DNA of 64,000 bases from Gemmatimonadales bacterium. GTDB taxonomy: Bacteria; Gemmatimonadota; Gemmatimonadetes; Palauibacterales; Palauibacteraceae. Of the stretch, positions 1 to 7,822 are shown piece after piece (the stretch's first letter is position 1; each line of letters opens with the position of its first letter). The position numbers were made by a program, and so were the translations under genes. The notes below the pieces were generated by a model. It saw only the letters and a program-made list of their open reading frames with translations. It ran no database searches and was not told the DNA's origin. Location of the stretch: positions 1 through 64,000 of the forward strand of contig VXOJ01000011.1 in the NCBI GenBank assembly GCA_009840115.1, read 5' to 3'.

Positions 1-707
1 CGCGCCGTCGTGAGGCCGCGTATCAGCGCGGTCAGCACCTCCTCGCCCGCCGGCGACCGGGTCGGTCGCACGACGAGGTCGACCTCGCTCAGCGCGCTCG
101 GGAAGAAACGGAGTCGGGCCGCGTCGACCCCGGCGCGGAACTCCCGGAACGGGTCGACCGGGTTGAAGGGCGTGAACGGGTCGCTCGGCGTGAGAAAGAG
201 CGCGGTGCCCCACGACACCGCCTGCCGCCCCACGCTGATCTCGAGGCGTTCACTCCCCCACTCGACGTACAGGCGATCGAATCGGTGCCGCCAGACGACG
301 TGGTCCCGCTCCTCCACCGTCCACTGGAGCCGGAGCCACTCGCCGCCGCCCGGCACCGCCCCGAGGTGGAACTCGGGCGCCCCGGCGAAGCGCCGGAAGG
401 TCAGCAGATGCTCGTAGGCGGCGCCGAATCCGAAGGCTCCCACTCCCGACTCGCCGAAGAGTCGCAAACGGTTGAACTCGCCCACCTGGCCTTCACGGGT
501 TCCGGCGAGAGGAACGGCCTGGACGTAGCCGTTCAACTGCATGGCCTGACCGGAAGAAGTGTCGCAGAGGACCGAGAGCAGCACGGCCGCCGAAGCGGCC
601 CCGGCGCGGAGGCCTGCAGGGCTCCATCGGGCGCGGCCGCCCGCCTGCCGGGCCGGGCTACGGGTCCGAGCGGCCGAGTTCGCGACCTGCTTCAGCGGTG
701 GCGTCAC
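1..707 (-). CDS. Outer-membrane beta-barrel (porin-like) protein, C-terminus cut off by window edge
   Basis: The frame is open on the minus strand from a GTG at 707 to the window edge, so the 3' end is missing. The N-terminus is a hydrophobic, Ala-rich stretch (AASAAVLLSVLCDTSSGQA) that looks like a Sec signal, followed by short alternating strands such as NGYVQAVPLAG and EFNRLRLFGESG typical of an outer-membrane barrel. The segment GRQAVSWGTALFLTPSDPF resembles a turn common in DUF1302/alginate-export type porins, where a 'GRQ..SWG' motif precedes an 'N/PSDxFxPFNP' motif. It is divergent from the peptide cluster and probably unrelated to it. The start is uncertain: an ATG at about 543 would drop the signal peptide, which makes the GTG more likely. 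Exact family and substrate are not known. Confidence 0.6.
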   Translation of the reverse strand, partial: MTPPLKQVANSAARTRSPARQAGGRARWSPAGLRAGAASAAVLLSVLCDTSSGQAMQLNGYVQAVPLAGTREGQVGEFNRLRLFGESGVGAFGFGAAYEHLLTFRRFAGAPEFHLGAVPGGGEWLRLQWTVEERDHVVWRHRFDRLYVEWGSERLEISVGRQAVSWGTALFLTPSDPFTPFNPVDPFREFRAGVDAARLRFFPSALSEVDLVVRPTRSPAGEEVLTALIRGLTTA

Positions 708-710
708 AAC

Positions 711-739
711 CTGCACCGGGCCCACGGACGTGCTATATT
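711..739 (+). promoter_or_regulatory. Weak candidate promoter for the peptide export/biosynthesis operon
   Basis: The divergent gap 708-809 contains TATATT at 734-739, with CTGCAC 17 bases upstream at 711-716. The -10 box is good and the -35 box is poor. A GAGGAGG ribosome site at 791-797 follows and serves the GTG at 810. This is a pattern match by eye only. Confidence 0.3.
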
Positions 740-809
740 TCCCTGTTTTCCGCTCAATCCGAATGGGATTGTCCCTGCTCGATACTTGGTGAGGAGGCGA
801 TGCCGGGTC

Positions 810-1361
810 GTGTTCAATAATCCGTTTGATTCGTTTCACGATACCGTTGCCGAAGCAAAGCAGGAACGGGAACAACTCGACCGGCTGCTGACGATTTCCA
901 CGCCGCGCGAGCGCCTGCTCGTCGCCGCCATCGCGCTGTGGCTGCTCATCTTCGTGGCGTGGCTCTTCTTTGGCAACGTAGCCCGCAGCCTCGCGGTGGA
1001 CGGTGTGCTGGTCGACCCCGGCACAAACCTGTCCGAAGCCGGCCGGTCCGTGCAGGCGCTCGTCTGGATCGAGAACGACGTCGTGCCGCAGATCAGGGCA
1101 GGGATGCCGGCGGTGATAGAGTTGGGTACGGCGGATGGAGAAACCGGCACAATAAGCGTGGAAGTCGCGGCGATTTCCGCCGTCCGCCTGTCCGAGGTTC
1201 CCGCGGCCTTCGAGTCTGCGGTGCCGGTGTCCGTGCACCGCCTCGATATCACGCTGGATGAGAGCCTCGACCTTTCTTCCGTTGCAGGCAGGGAATGCCG
1301 GATCGTCATCGAGACCGGCACGCAGTCTCCGGTCGCATTCTTGCGGATGCGACGGTCATGA
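810..1361 (+). CDS. Short HlyD-like membrane-fusion protein of an NHLM-type peptide exporter
   Basis: This 183-residue protein has one membrane helix near residues 30-52 (LLVAAIALWLLIFVAWLFFG) followed by a small periplasmic beta-rich part. Motifs such as VWIENDVVPQIRAGMPAVIE and VSVEVAAIS resemble the lipoyl/barrel part of HlyD-family adaptors, where 'V...i.p.l..G.pa.i' is common. It lacks the long coiled-coil hairpin of full-length adaptors (about 400 residues), as seen in bacteriocin secretion proteins of NHLM clusters. The GTG at 810 was chosen because GAGGAGG lies at 791-797; an ATG at 800 is out of frame and stops at once. The next gene starts one base after its stop codon, so the two are probably translated together. 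Its role, inferred from position, is to couple the ABC exporter to the periplasm. Confidence 0.72.
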   Translation: MFNNPFDSFHDTVAEAKQEREQLDRLLTISTPRERLLVAAIALWLLIFVAWLFFGNVARSLAVDGVLVDPGTNLSEAGRSVQALVWIENDVVPQIRAGMPAVIELGTADGETGTISVEVAAISAVRLSEVPAAFESAVPVSVHRLDITLDESLDLSSVAGRECRIVIETGTQSPVAFLRMRRS

Positions 1362-1362
1362 T

Positions 1363-3573
1363 ATGGCGCTGATCGCTTTCAGGAGGGCTGGCGACAAGGC
1401 CGCACCGAGCTTCGAGAAACAGAGGGTCACCACGCCGATTCTGTTGCAGATGCACGCGTCGGAATGTGGCGCCGCCTGCCTCGGCAGCATCCTCGCCTAC
1501 TTCGGACGCTGGGTTCCGCTGACGGAATTGCGGGAAAAGTGCGAAGTGAGTCGGGACGGGAGCAGTGCGGCGAGCATCGTGCGCGCCTCCAGGCACTACG
1601 GTCTCGAATGCAGTGGACTCAGCGTACGTGCCAGTCAGCTGAAGAAGTTGCAGTTGCCTCTGATCGTGTTCTGGCAATTCAGCCATTTCGTTGTTCTCGA
1701 GGGGTTCGACAGTCGCCACTTCTATCTCAATGATCCGGCCACGGGGCGGCGCAGGCTTTCGGCGGAAGAGTTCGAAAAGGGCTACAGCGGAATTGCGCTG
1801 CGATTCGAGCAGGGCTCCGGTTTCACACCGGGCGGCGAACAGCCCGGATTGTTCACGCAGCTGGGCACCCTGCTCAGCGGATCGCGGAGCGTGCTTGCCT
1901 GGGTGATTGCCTGCGGTCTCATGTTGACGCTGCTGGCCCTTGTTGTCCCCACAGCTCTCGGCGTTTTCGTGGACGATGTTCTGGAGAACCGGGGGCCCTG
2001 GGGCGGACTCGTGGCGGCCCTGCTCGGCGGCGGTGTCCTCGTATACATCCTTTCCCTGCTCAAGCACCGGTTCCTGAAACGGTTCGCGGTCCGGATTTCG
2101 GTGATGGGCTACAGTCGAGGCCTGTCGCGGCTGCTGCGGTTGCCGGTGGAGTTCTTCGAACACCGCCTCGTCGGCGATCTGACGGATCGGGTCTCGTCCA
2201 TCGACAGAATCTCGAGAAACCTGACGGAACAGTTTCTGGTGCTCATTATCGACATGGGAATGAGCGCTGTGCTGGTCATTGCCATGTTGGTCTTCGATGT
2301 CCGGCTCACGCTGGTGGTGCTGTTTCTGGCCATTCTCCACGGCGTGCTGGCCCACTTTCTCAACGGCTTCAGGGCAGTTCGAAGCCAGGCGATGAGGCGT
2401 GAACAGGGACTGTTGATCGGCGTCGGCATGCAGATGCTGAATCACGCCGACAATCTGCGCATGACGGGATCGGACGACCGTTTCTTTTCGCGCTGGAGCG
2501 GCCATCAGGCGCGCGAACTGCACGCGCGCCGGCGCTATTCCGCACTGGGATCCGTCAACACCGCGCTCCCGGGCATGATCGCCGCACTTCGCAGCGCGGC
2601 GGTCCTGGGCATCGGGGGAAGCATGGTCCTGGTCGGAGAAATGACCCTGGGCACGCTGGTCGGGTTCTATATCCTGGCCGAGATGTTTCTGGCGCCGGTT
2701 GGGCGCTTTCTGGAGTTCGGCGAGAAACGCCAGATGCTCGAAACCGATCTGCAGCGACTCGAAGATATCTCCAAAGCCGCGGAAGACCCCGCCTTCAGCC
2801 GCCGGAGTCCCCAGTCGGAGTCGATTCCCACCTTCAAGGGCCGACTCCAGCTCACCGGCCGGCTCGAGCTGCGAGACGTCAGCTTCGGCTTCAACAAGAG
2901 CCGGCCCGCCCTGATCAAGGACTTCAACCTCCTGATCAGGCCGGGGCAGCGGGTTGCCGTGGTCGGTCCCAGCGGTTCCGGCAAGTCGACGCTCGCGCGT
3001 CTGATTGCCGGTGTCTATCAGCCCTGGTCCGGCGAAATCCTGTTCGATGGCCATCCCCGGGATGAGATTCCCGAGGAGGTGCTGCGGCGGTCCATCTCCA
3101 TGGTGGATCAGGAGGTCGTGCTCTTTTCCGCATCCGTGCGCGACAACATCACGCTGTGGAACCCCGCCGTTCCGGATGAGGCCATCTTCGCGGCGACACG
3201 CGATGCCCAGATCCATGAAGAAATCCTGCATCGGCCGGACGGGTATTCGACCCGGGTCGAGGAAGGCGGCGTGAATTTCAGCGGAGGCCAGCGTCAACGG
3301 CTGGAGATCGCCCGGGGGCTGCTGGGCAATCCGACGCTGCTCATTCTGGATGAGGCGACCAGCGCCCTCGATGCCGCGACGGAGGAATACGTCGATGACG
3401 CCCTGCGACGTCGCGGTATCACCTGCCTGATCGTGGCGCACCGGCTGAGCACCGTGCGGGACTGCGACGAGATCATCGTGCTCGACAAGGGCGTCGAAGT
3501 GCAGCGCGGGACGCACGACGAGTTGATCGCGGATCAGGACGGCACGTACTACAAGCTGGTCAAGTCCGGCTGA
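1363..3573 (+). CDS. Peptidase-containing ABC transporter (C39 protease, NHLM bacteriocin exporter type)
   Basis: A 736-residue protein with three parts. Residues about 20-150 form a C39 double-glycine-type cysteine peptidase: Gln29, catalytic Cys35 in ECGAAC, His108 in FSHFVV and Asp124 in LNDPATG are all present. Residues about 180-490 hold the six-helix exporter domain, and the C-terminus is an ATPase with Walker A GPSGSGKST (about residue 535), signature FSGGQRQRLEIA, Walker B LLILDEATSALD and a switch His in VAHRLS. In this family the peptidase trims the leader while the transporter exports the mature peptide. The start ATG at 1363 follows directly on the TGA of the HlyD-like gene. The next transporter gene overlaps its stop codon by one base (TGATG). 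It is the likely processing and export protein for the Cys-Cys-Cys-Trp precursor encoded at 10266-10517. Confidence 0.93.
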   Translation: MALIAFRRAGDKAAPSFEKQRVTTPILLQMHASECGAACLGSILAYFGRWVPLTELREKCEVSRDGSSAASIVRASRHYGLECSGLSVRASQLKKLQLPLIVFWQFSHFVVLEGFDSRHFYLNDPATGRRRLSAEEFEKGYSGIALRFEQGSGFTPGGEQPGLFTQLGTLLSGSRSVLAWVIACGLMLTLLALVVPTALGVFVDDVLENRGPWGGLVAALLGGGVLVYILSLLKHRFLKRFAVRISVMGYSRGLSRLLRLPVEFFEHRLVGDLTDRVSSIDRISRNLTEQFLVLIIDMGMSAVLVIAMLVFDVRLTLVVLFLAILHGVLAHFLNGFRAVRSQAMRREQGLLIGVGMQMLNHADNLRMTGSDDRFFSRWSGHQARELHARRRYSALGSVNTALPGMIAALRSAAVLGIGGSMVLVGEMTLGTLVGFYILAEMFLAPVGRFLEFGEKRQMLETDLQRLEDISKAAEDPAFSRRSPQSESIPTFKGRLQLTGRLELRDVSFGFNKSRPALIKDFNLLIRPGQRVAVVGPSGSGKSTLARLIAGVYQPWSGEILFDGHPRDEIPEEVLRRSISMVDQEVVLFSASVRDNITLWNPAVPDEAIFAATRDAQIHEEILHRPDGYSTRVEEGGVNFSGGQRQRLEIARGLLGNPTLLILDEATSALDAATEEYVDDALRRRGITCLIVAHRLSTVRDCDEIIVLDKGVEVQRGTHDELIADQDGTYYKLVKSG

Positions 3574-6515
3574 TGGGGGACACGAGACCGGGGTACACGT
3601 CCATCGCGGAACTCGCCGCCCGCTCGGGCGAGTCCGTGCCCTGCGCCGGCAACCTGCCGGTGAAGCTCGACGACCCGGACACTGTCTGGTTCATCGATCA
3701 GGGCGCCGTCAATCTGTTCCTGGTCGAATTCAGGGACGGGGTGGAGCAGGCGGCGCCGCAGCATCTGCTGCGCCGCGAATCGGGCTGGCTGCTGCCGGGC
3801 GTCGCACCGGACGGACCACGCGATGAGGAAGACACCACGCTCAGCCTGATCGCCAAGGGATCGCCGGGCACCGTTCTGAAACGTCTGCCGGCTTCCGTGC
3901 TGTCCGAGGTCGATCCGGCGGAGCTGGCGGAACAGATCGACACCTGGCTGACCGCGATTACGGACACACTCTCGCGTTTTGCGAGCCGCCTTCCGCGTCC
4001 GACCGCGCTGGCCAAGCCCGGTCCGACGCGGACCCCGGCTCCCTGTACGCTGTCCGTACAGCGCGGCGTCGTATGGGTATCCGAACCGCCGCGCGGCACC
4101 AGCCTCTACATGGATCTGGTCGACCAGGCGGAAATCGTCGAGGCGGGCGGCCCGCACGAAGCGGTGATACCGCTGACGCGGACGAGCTGGCTCATCCTGT
4201 TCGACGAGGCGACACTCTCAGGCAGGTCCACCGAGACACTGGCAAAGCAGGGCATCCTGCTCTCGGCGCTCGCGTCCTTTCACGCGGTTGCCTTCGCCCT
4301 GGAGCGCCTGAACCGCCAGCTGGCCGTGGCCGATGACGCGAATCTCGAGCGCGCGCGGACCACGAGCCGCCGCACGGTCGAGAGAGCTGCGCGGCAGCGG
4401 CTCTTCAACATCTATGATCTGCCGATTGACGGGGATGCCGGTGTCGAGGACACGTCGCTGGCGGACGCCCTGGAGGCGATCGGACGTCGTGAAGGAATCG
4501 ACTTCAAGATCCCGGCGCGCTCGGATCCCTCCGGTGATCCCGTCAGCCTCGTTGACGTCCTCGATACGTCGGGCGTGCGCGCCCGGCGCGTGCGGTTCGG
4601 GGCCGAGGGCGCCTGGTGGCGCGGCGACAGCAACGCGATGCTGGCATTCCGCGCCGAAGACGGCCAGCCCGTGGCGCTCCTGCCGGGATGGTTGGGGCGC
4701 TACCGGCAATTCGATCCGGTCAGCAAGCGCAGCGTCCGGATGACGGCGGATCGTGCCGCTGCGCTGGCGGACGAGGCCTGGATGTTCTACCGGCCACTGC
4801 CGGTGGGGAACGTGAAGCCGGCGGACCTGCTGAGGATCGCGCTGCGTGGATCGGCGGCGAATCTGGCGCGGCTGGTGATGGCCGGGCTTGCCGGCGGCCT
4901 GATCAAGCTCGTGCCGGCGTTCGCGCTTGGGTTCGTCGCGAACCAGACGGTGGCGGGCGGCACTGCCGGAGCGCTCTATGCCGTGGCCGTGGCGGTGGCG
5001 GGGTTCGGTCTGCTCGGCGCACTGCTGCACCTGCTTCAGAGCACCGTGATGATGCGGATCGAGGGTCGCTCGGCTTCACGGGTCGAAGCGGCCTTCTGGG
5101 ACCGTCTCATGCGCCTTCCGCCAAGCGTTCTGCACGGCCGTCGGGCTGGCGATCTGGCCGTCTCGGGGATGACGTTCCAGAATCTCCGCGACGGGTTGCA
5201 GGGAGTCGCGGCCGACGGTCTGCTGTCGGTCGTTTTTCTGCTTCCGGTGCTTGGCGTCATCTTCCTCTACGATGCCACGCTCGGGACCGTTGCCCTCGCC
5301 TTCAGCCTGGCTTCGCTCCTGATCACCGTCGTCCTCGGGTTGCGCCAGATTCCGCCCTATGGGCGGATGATCCGCGCGGCGCGGCGCGTCTCCGGCCGGC
5401 TGTTCCAGATCGTGGGCAGCATAGGCAAGCTGCGGGTGGAAAACGCGGAAGCGTCGGCTTTCGCCATCTGGGCGCGGGACTACCGGGAGCAGAAACGCAC
5501 CGAGCTCGAGTTGGGTGCGCTCGAGGGACATTCGCGGGCATTTGGCGCCGCGCTCCCCTTTCTTGCCGCCGGGGTCCTGCTGTTCGCGGTCGTAGCCTGG
5601 GGCGACGGGAACCTCCCGGTCGGCGATTTTCTCGTCGTCTACCTCGTCTTCGCCGCCTTCCAATCCGCCGTGGCCCGGCTCGGCGAGTCCTTTGGCACGG
5701 TCGCCGCCATGCTCCCGGCGTTCGACCAGATGCGCCCGCTCCTCGCTGCGGTTCCCGAGGCCGAAGTCGAAGGAGCGCCGGTCGAGTACCTGGGCGGCGA
5801 CATTGTCTTCGACCGCGTTTCCTACCGGTACGATCCCGACGGCCCGTTGATCCTCGACGATGTCACGATTCATGCCCGGCCCGGGGAATTCGTCGCGATT
5901 GCGGGCGAGTCCGGCGCCGGCAAGAGCACCCTCTTCCGGTTGGCGCTCGGATTCGACCGGCCCACCGCCGGCGCAGTGTGCTACGACGGGCGTGATCTGA
6001 GGAACCTGAACCTGAAACAGGTGCGCCGCAGAATCGGCGTGGTGCCGCAGTCCGTCGGACTCCATCCCCTGGATATCTGGGACAATCTCGTCGGTCACCA
6101 CGACGAGGTGGCGAGCGACGAGGTATGGACGGCGGCGCGAGTCGCCGACGTCGAACAGGAGATCAAGGGCATGCCCATGGGCATGATGACCATGGTCGGC
6201 ACGAGCGGGGCTGTCCTGTCGGGCGGCGAGAGTCAGCGCGTTTCGATCGCCCGGTCGGTGATCGGCAGCCCGCGAATCATGCTCTTCGACGAGGCGACCA
6301 ACTGGCTGGACAACGAGAGCCAGGCCAAGGTCATGCGAAACCTCACCGCCCTGACCTCCACCCGGATCGTCATCGCGCACCGCCTGTCCACGCTGGAACA
6401 GGCCGATCGCATCTATGTGCTGCAGGCCGGAAGAGTCGTACAGAGCGGCTCCTTCAACGAACTCATGGAGGCCGACGGGGTGTTCAGAGACCTGGTCAGG
6501 AGGCAGGTCGCCTGA
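3573..6515 (+). CDS. Second ABC exporter ATPase/permease with long N-terminal extension (NHLM type)
   Basis: A 980-residue protein whose last 550 residues are an ABC exporter half: membrane helices at about 425-690 and a nucleotide-binding domain at about 740-975 with Walker [10 protein letters not shown], signature [14 protein letters not shown] and Walker [13 protein letters not shown]. The N-terminal 400 residues carry no peptidase motif. They are soluble-looking and resemble the uncharacterised extension typical of the 'NHLM bacteriocin system ABC transporter, ATP-binding protein' family. The ATG at 3573 overlaps the previous stop, so it should be co-translated with the C39 transporter. 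A heterodimer of the two half-transporters is the natural inference. Both ATPases look catalytically intact, so neither is an obvious degenerate site. Confidence 0.88.
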   Translation: MGDTRPGYTSIAELAARSGESVPCAGNLPVKLDDPDTVWFIDQGAVNLFLVEFRDGVEQAAPQHLLRRESGWLLPGVAPDGPRDEEDTTLSLIAKGSPGTVLKRLPASVLSEVDPAELAEQIDTWLTAITDTLSRFASRLPRPTALAKPGPTRTPAPCTLSVQRGVVWVSEPPRGTSLYMDLVDQAEIVEAGGPHEAVIPLTRTSWLILFDEATLSGRSTETLAKQGILLSALASFHAVAFALERLNRQLAVADDANLERARTTSRRTVERAARQRLFNIYDLPIDGDAGVEDTSLADALEAIGRREGIDFKIPARSDPSGDPVSLVDVLDTSGVRARRVRFGAEGAWWRGDSNAMLAFRAEDGQPVALLPGWLGRYRQFDPVSKRSVRMTADRAAALADEAWMFYRPLPVGNVKPADLLRIALRGSAANLARLVMAGLAGGLIKLVPAFALGFVANQTVAGGTAGALYAVAVAVAGFGLLGALLHLLQSTVMMRIEGRSASRVEAAFWDRLMRLPPSVLHGRRAGDLAVSGMTFQNLRDGLQGVAADGLLSVVFLLPVLGVIFLYDATLGTVALAFSLASLLITVVLGLRQIPPYGRMIRAARRVSGRLFQIVGSIGKLRVENAEASAFAIWARDYREQKRTELELGALEGHSRAFGAALPFLAAGVLLFAVVAWGDGNLPVGDFLVVYLVFAAFQSAVARLGESFGTVAAMLPAFDQMRPLLAAVPEAEVEGAPVEYLGGDIVFDRVSYRYDPDGPLILDDVTIHARPGEFVAIAGESGAGKSTLFRLALGFDRPTAGAVCYDGRDLRNLNLKQVRRRIGVVPQSVGLHPLDIWDNLVGHHDEVASDEVWTAARVADVEQEIKGMPMGMMTMVGTSGAVLSGGESQRVSIARSVIGSPRIMLFDEATNWLDNESQAKVMRNLTALTSTRIVIAHRLSTLEQADRIYVLQAGRVVQSGSFNELMEADGVFRDLVRRQVA

Positions 6516-6518
6516 TCG

Positions 6519-7820
6519 ATGAAGGGACCCATGGACGCGGACGATCTCCTCGCATCAAGAGCGGCTGAAGACAGCGACTTTCGCGAACGTCTTCTCCGGA
6601 ACCCCAGGGAGACCATCGAGGCGGAATTCGGGGTGACGCTGGCCGAGGACCATGAGATTCACGTGCACGAAGAGACGTATGCCGCGACGCATGTGGTGCT
6701 CCCGCCGCGGAGCAAGCTCAGCGAGGCCGAACGAGAGGAGGCAAGGACCGGTGCGGCGTCGCTCGAGTTTCTTCGAAGGACACTCCACGACCCCGCGCCG
6801 CCCCTTCGCCCCCCTGCGCCGAAAGAAGAGGGGGCCCGAAGCAGCGGGGCCACCTCCGGGGCGCTGGCCAGGGCGGCGAGGGAAGGGATCCGCCGCGGGC
6901 TTGCCTTCCTGGAATCCGCGATCGACGAGAATGGGGCCTGGCACTGCATCCGGTTCAATGTGGCCGACCCGGAGATCCCGAGGCATTTCGAGAGGCCTCC
7001 TTTCGTGTCGGCTCTCTGCGCGCTTGCCCTCGAGAGCTCCGATGAGCCGCAGGCCAGGGCGATATGCACCGCTACGAAGGCGTATCTCATCGACACCATC
7101 GAATATCCCGGATGGTGGCGGTACTACCGTCACCTGCCCCCGGATCTCGACAGTACCTCACTCTGTTCGCTCGTCATCGGGACGCACCCCTGGATCTGGC
7201 TGGGGAGGAACGTTCCGGGGATGCTGGCGAATCGCGATGAGGCAGGCCGCTTCATGACCTGGGTGCTGGCGGAAGACGAACCCGACGTCGTGTCGCGCTT
7301 TCGTATCGAGGCCGACCCGGTCGTCAACGCGAATGTCCTCGCCTACCTGGGCGACCATCCGGGAACCAGGGATGCCCGGCGATGGTTGGAAGCCCTGGTG
7401 ACCGAGGGCAACCTCGAGGGCTCATCGAAGTGGTATCCCGACACGGTCTCGATCTACTATGCGATCACCCGCGCGATGATTCGTGCGGAGCCCGCCCTGG
7501 ATCCCCTGCGCCCGGTCCTCGCGGATCGCATCCTCGGCCTGCGTGACGAGGAGGGCGGATTCGGCAATGTCATTCAGACCGCTCAGGCGGTGACGGCGCT
7601 CTACAACATCGGAAGCCTCGAGCGCATCGATGCGAAGCGCGAGGTGGAGATGCTGATGAGCTTGCAGCGCGAGGACGGCAGTTGGCCGGAGCTGCTCGCG
7701 TTCGGCGACCAAACGTTGAAGTGGGGCGTGGTCGGCCAGATCGGGCATGGATCCGAGGCCGTGACCTCCGCGTTCTGCATTGAGGCCCTGGAGCGTCTCG
7801 TCGAAGTGCTGGGGACCTGA
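6519..7820 (+). CDS. NHLP-leader-like domain fused to a terpene-cyclase/prenyltransferase-like alpha-barrel domain
   Basis: Residues about 12-75 match the nitrile-hydratase-like leader (NHLP) pattern: DFRERLLRNPRETIEAEFGV, then an acidic 'IHVHEET' strand and VVLPPRSKLSEAE. This is the same layout as the precursor at 10266-10517. It does not end in a glycine pair or a short core; it runs through a Pro/Glu-rich linker into about 335 residues of helical repeats resembling squalene-hopene cyclase and prenyltransferase repeats (GGFGNVIQTAQAVTAL, QREDGSWPE). The class II cyclase motif DxDD appears as DLDST near residue 210, so catalysis by that mechanism is doubtful. The gene sits between the exporter and the YcaO gene in the same operon. 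ATG 6519 is used; ATG 6531, with GAAGGGA just ahead, is equally possible. The function is unknown: an enzyme that docks through a leader mimic, or a very large precursor. Confidence 0.75.
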   Translation: MKGPMDADDLLASRAAEDSDFRERLLRNPRETIEAEFGVTLAEDHEIHVHEETYAATHVVLPPRSKLSEAEREEARTGAASLEFLRRTLHDPAPPLRPPAPKEEGARSSGATSGALARAAREGIRRGLAFLESAIDENGAWHCIRFNVADPEIPRHFERPPFVSALCALALESSDEPQARAICTATKAYLIDTIEYPGWWRYYRHLPPDLDSTSLCSLVIGTHPWIWLGRNVPGMLANRDEAGRFMTWVLAEDEPDVVSRFRIEADPVVNANVLAYLGDHPGTRDARRWLEALVTEGNLEGSSKWYPDTVSIYYAITRAMIRAEPALDPLRPVLADRILGLRDEEGGFGNVIQTAQAVTALYNIGSLERIDAKREVEMLMSLQREDGSWPELLAFGDQTLKWGVVGQIGHGSEAVTSAFCIEALERLVEVLGT

Positions 7821-7822
7821 GC

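Noticed and set aside
1306..3516. A 736-codon open frame on the minus strand opposite the C39 transporter
   Set aside because: It has no domain or codon logic of its own and lies exactly opposite a gene with complete peptidase and ATPase motifs; it is a by-product of high GC third positions.
6519..7820. Reading this gene as the cluster's ordinary precursor peptide
   Set aside because: It has the leader pattern but no glycine cleavage site and no short core, and carries 335 residues of folded-domain sequence; the 83-residue peptide at 10266-10517 fits the precursor role far better.
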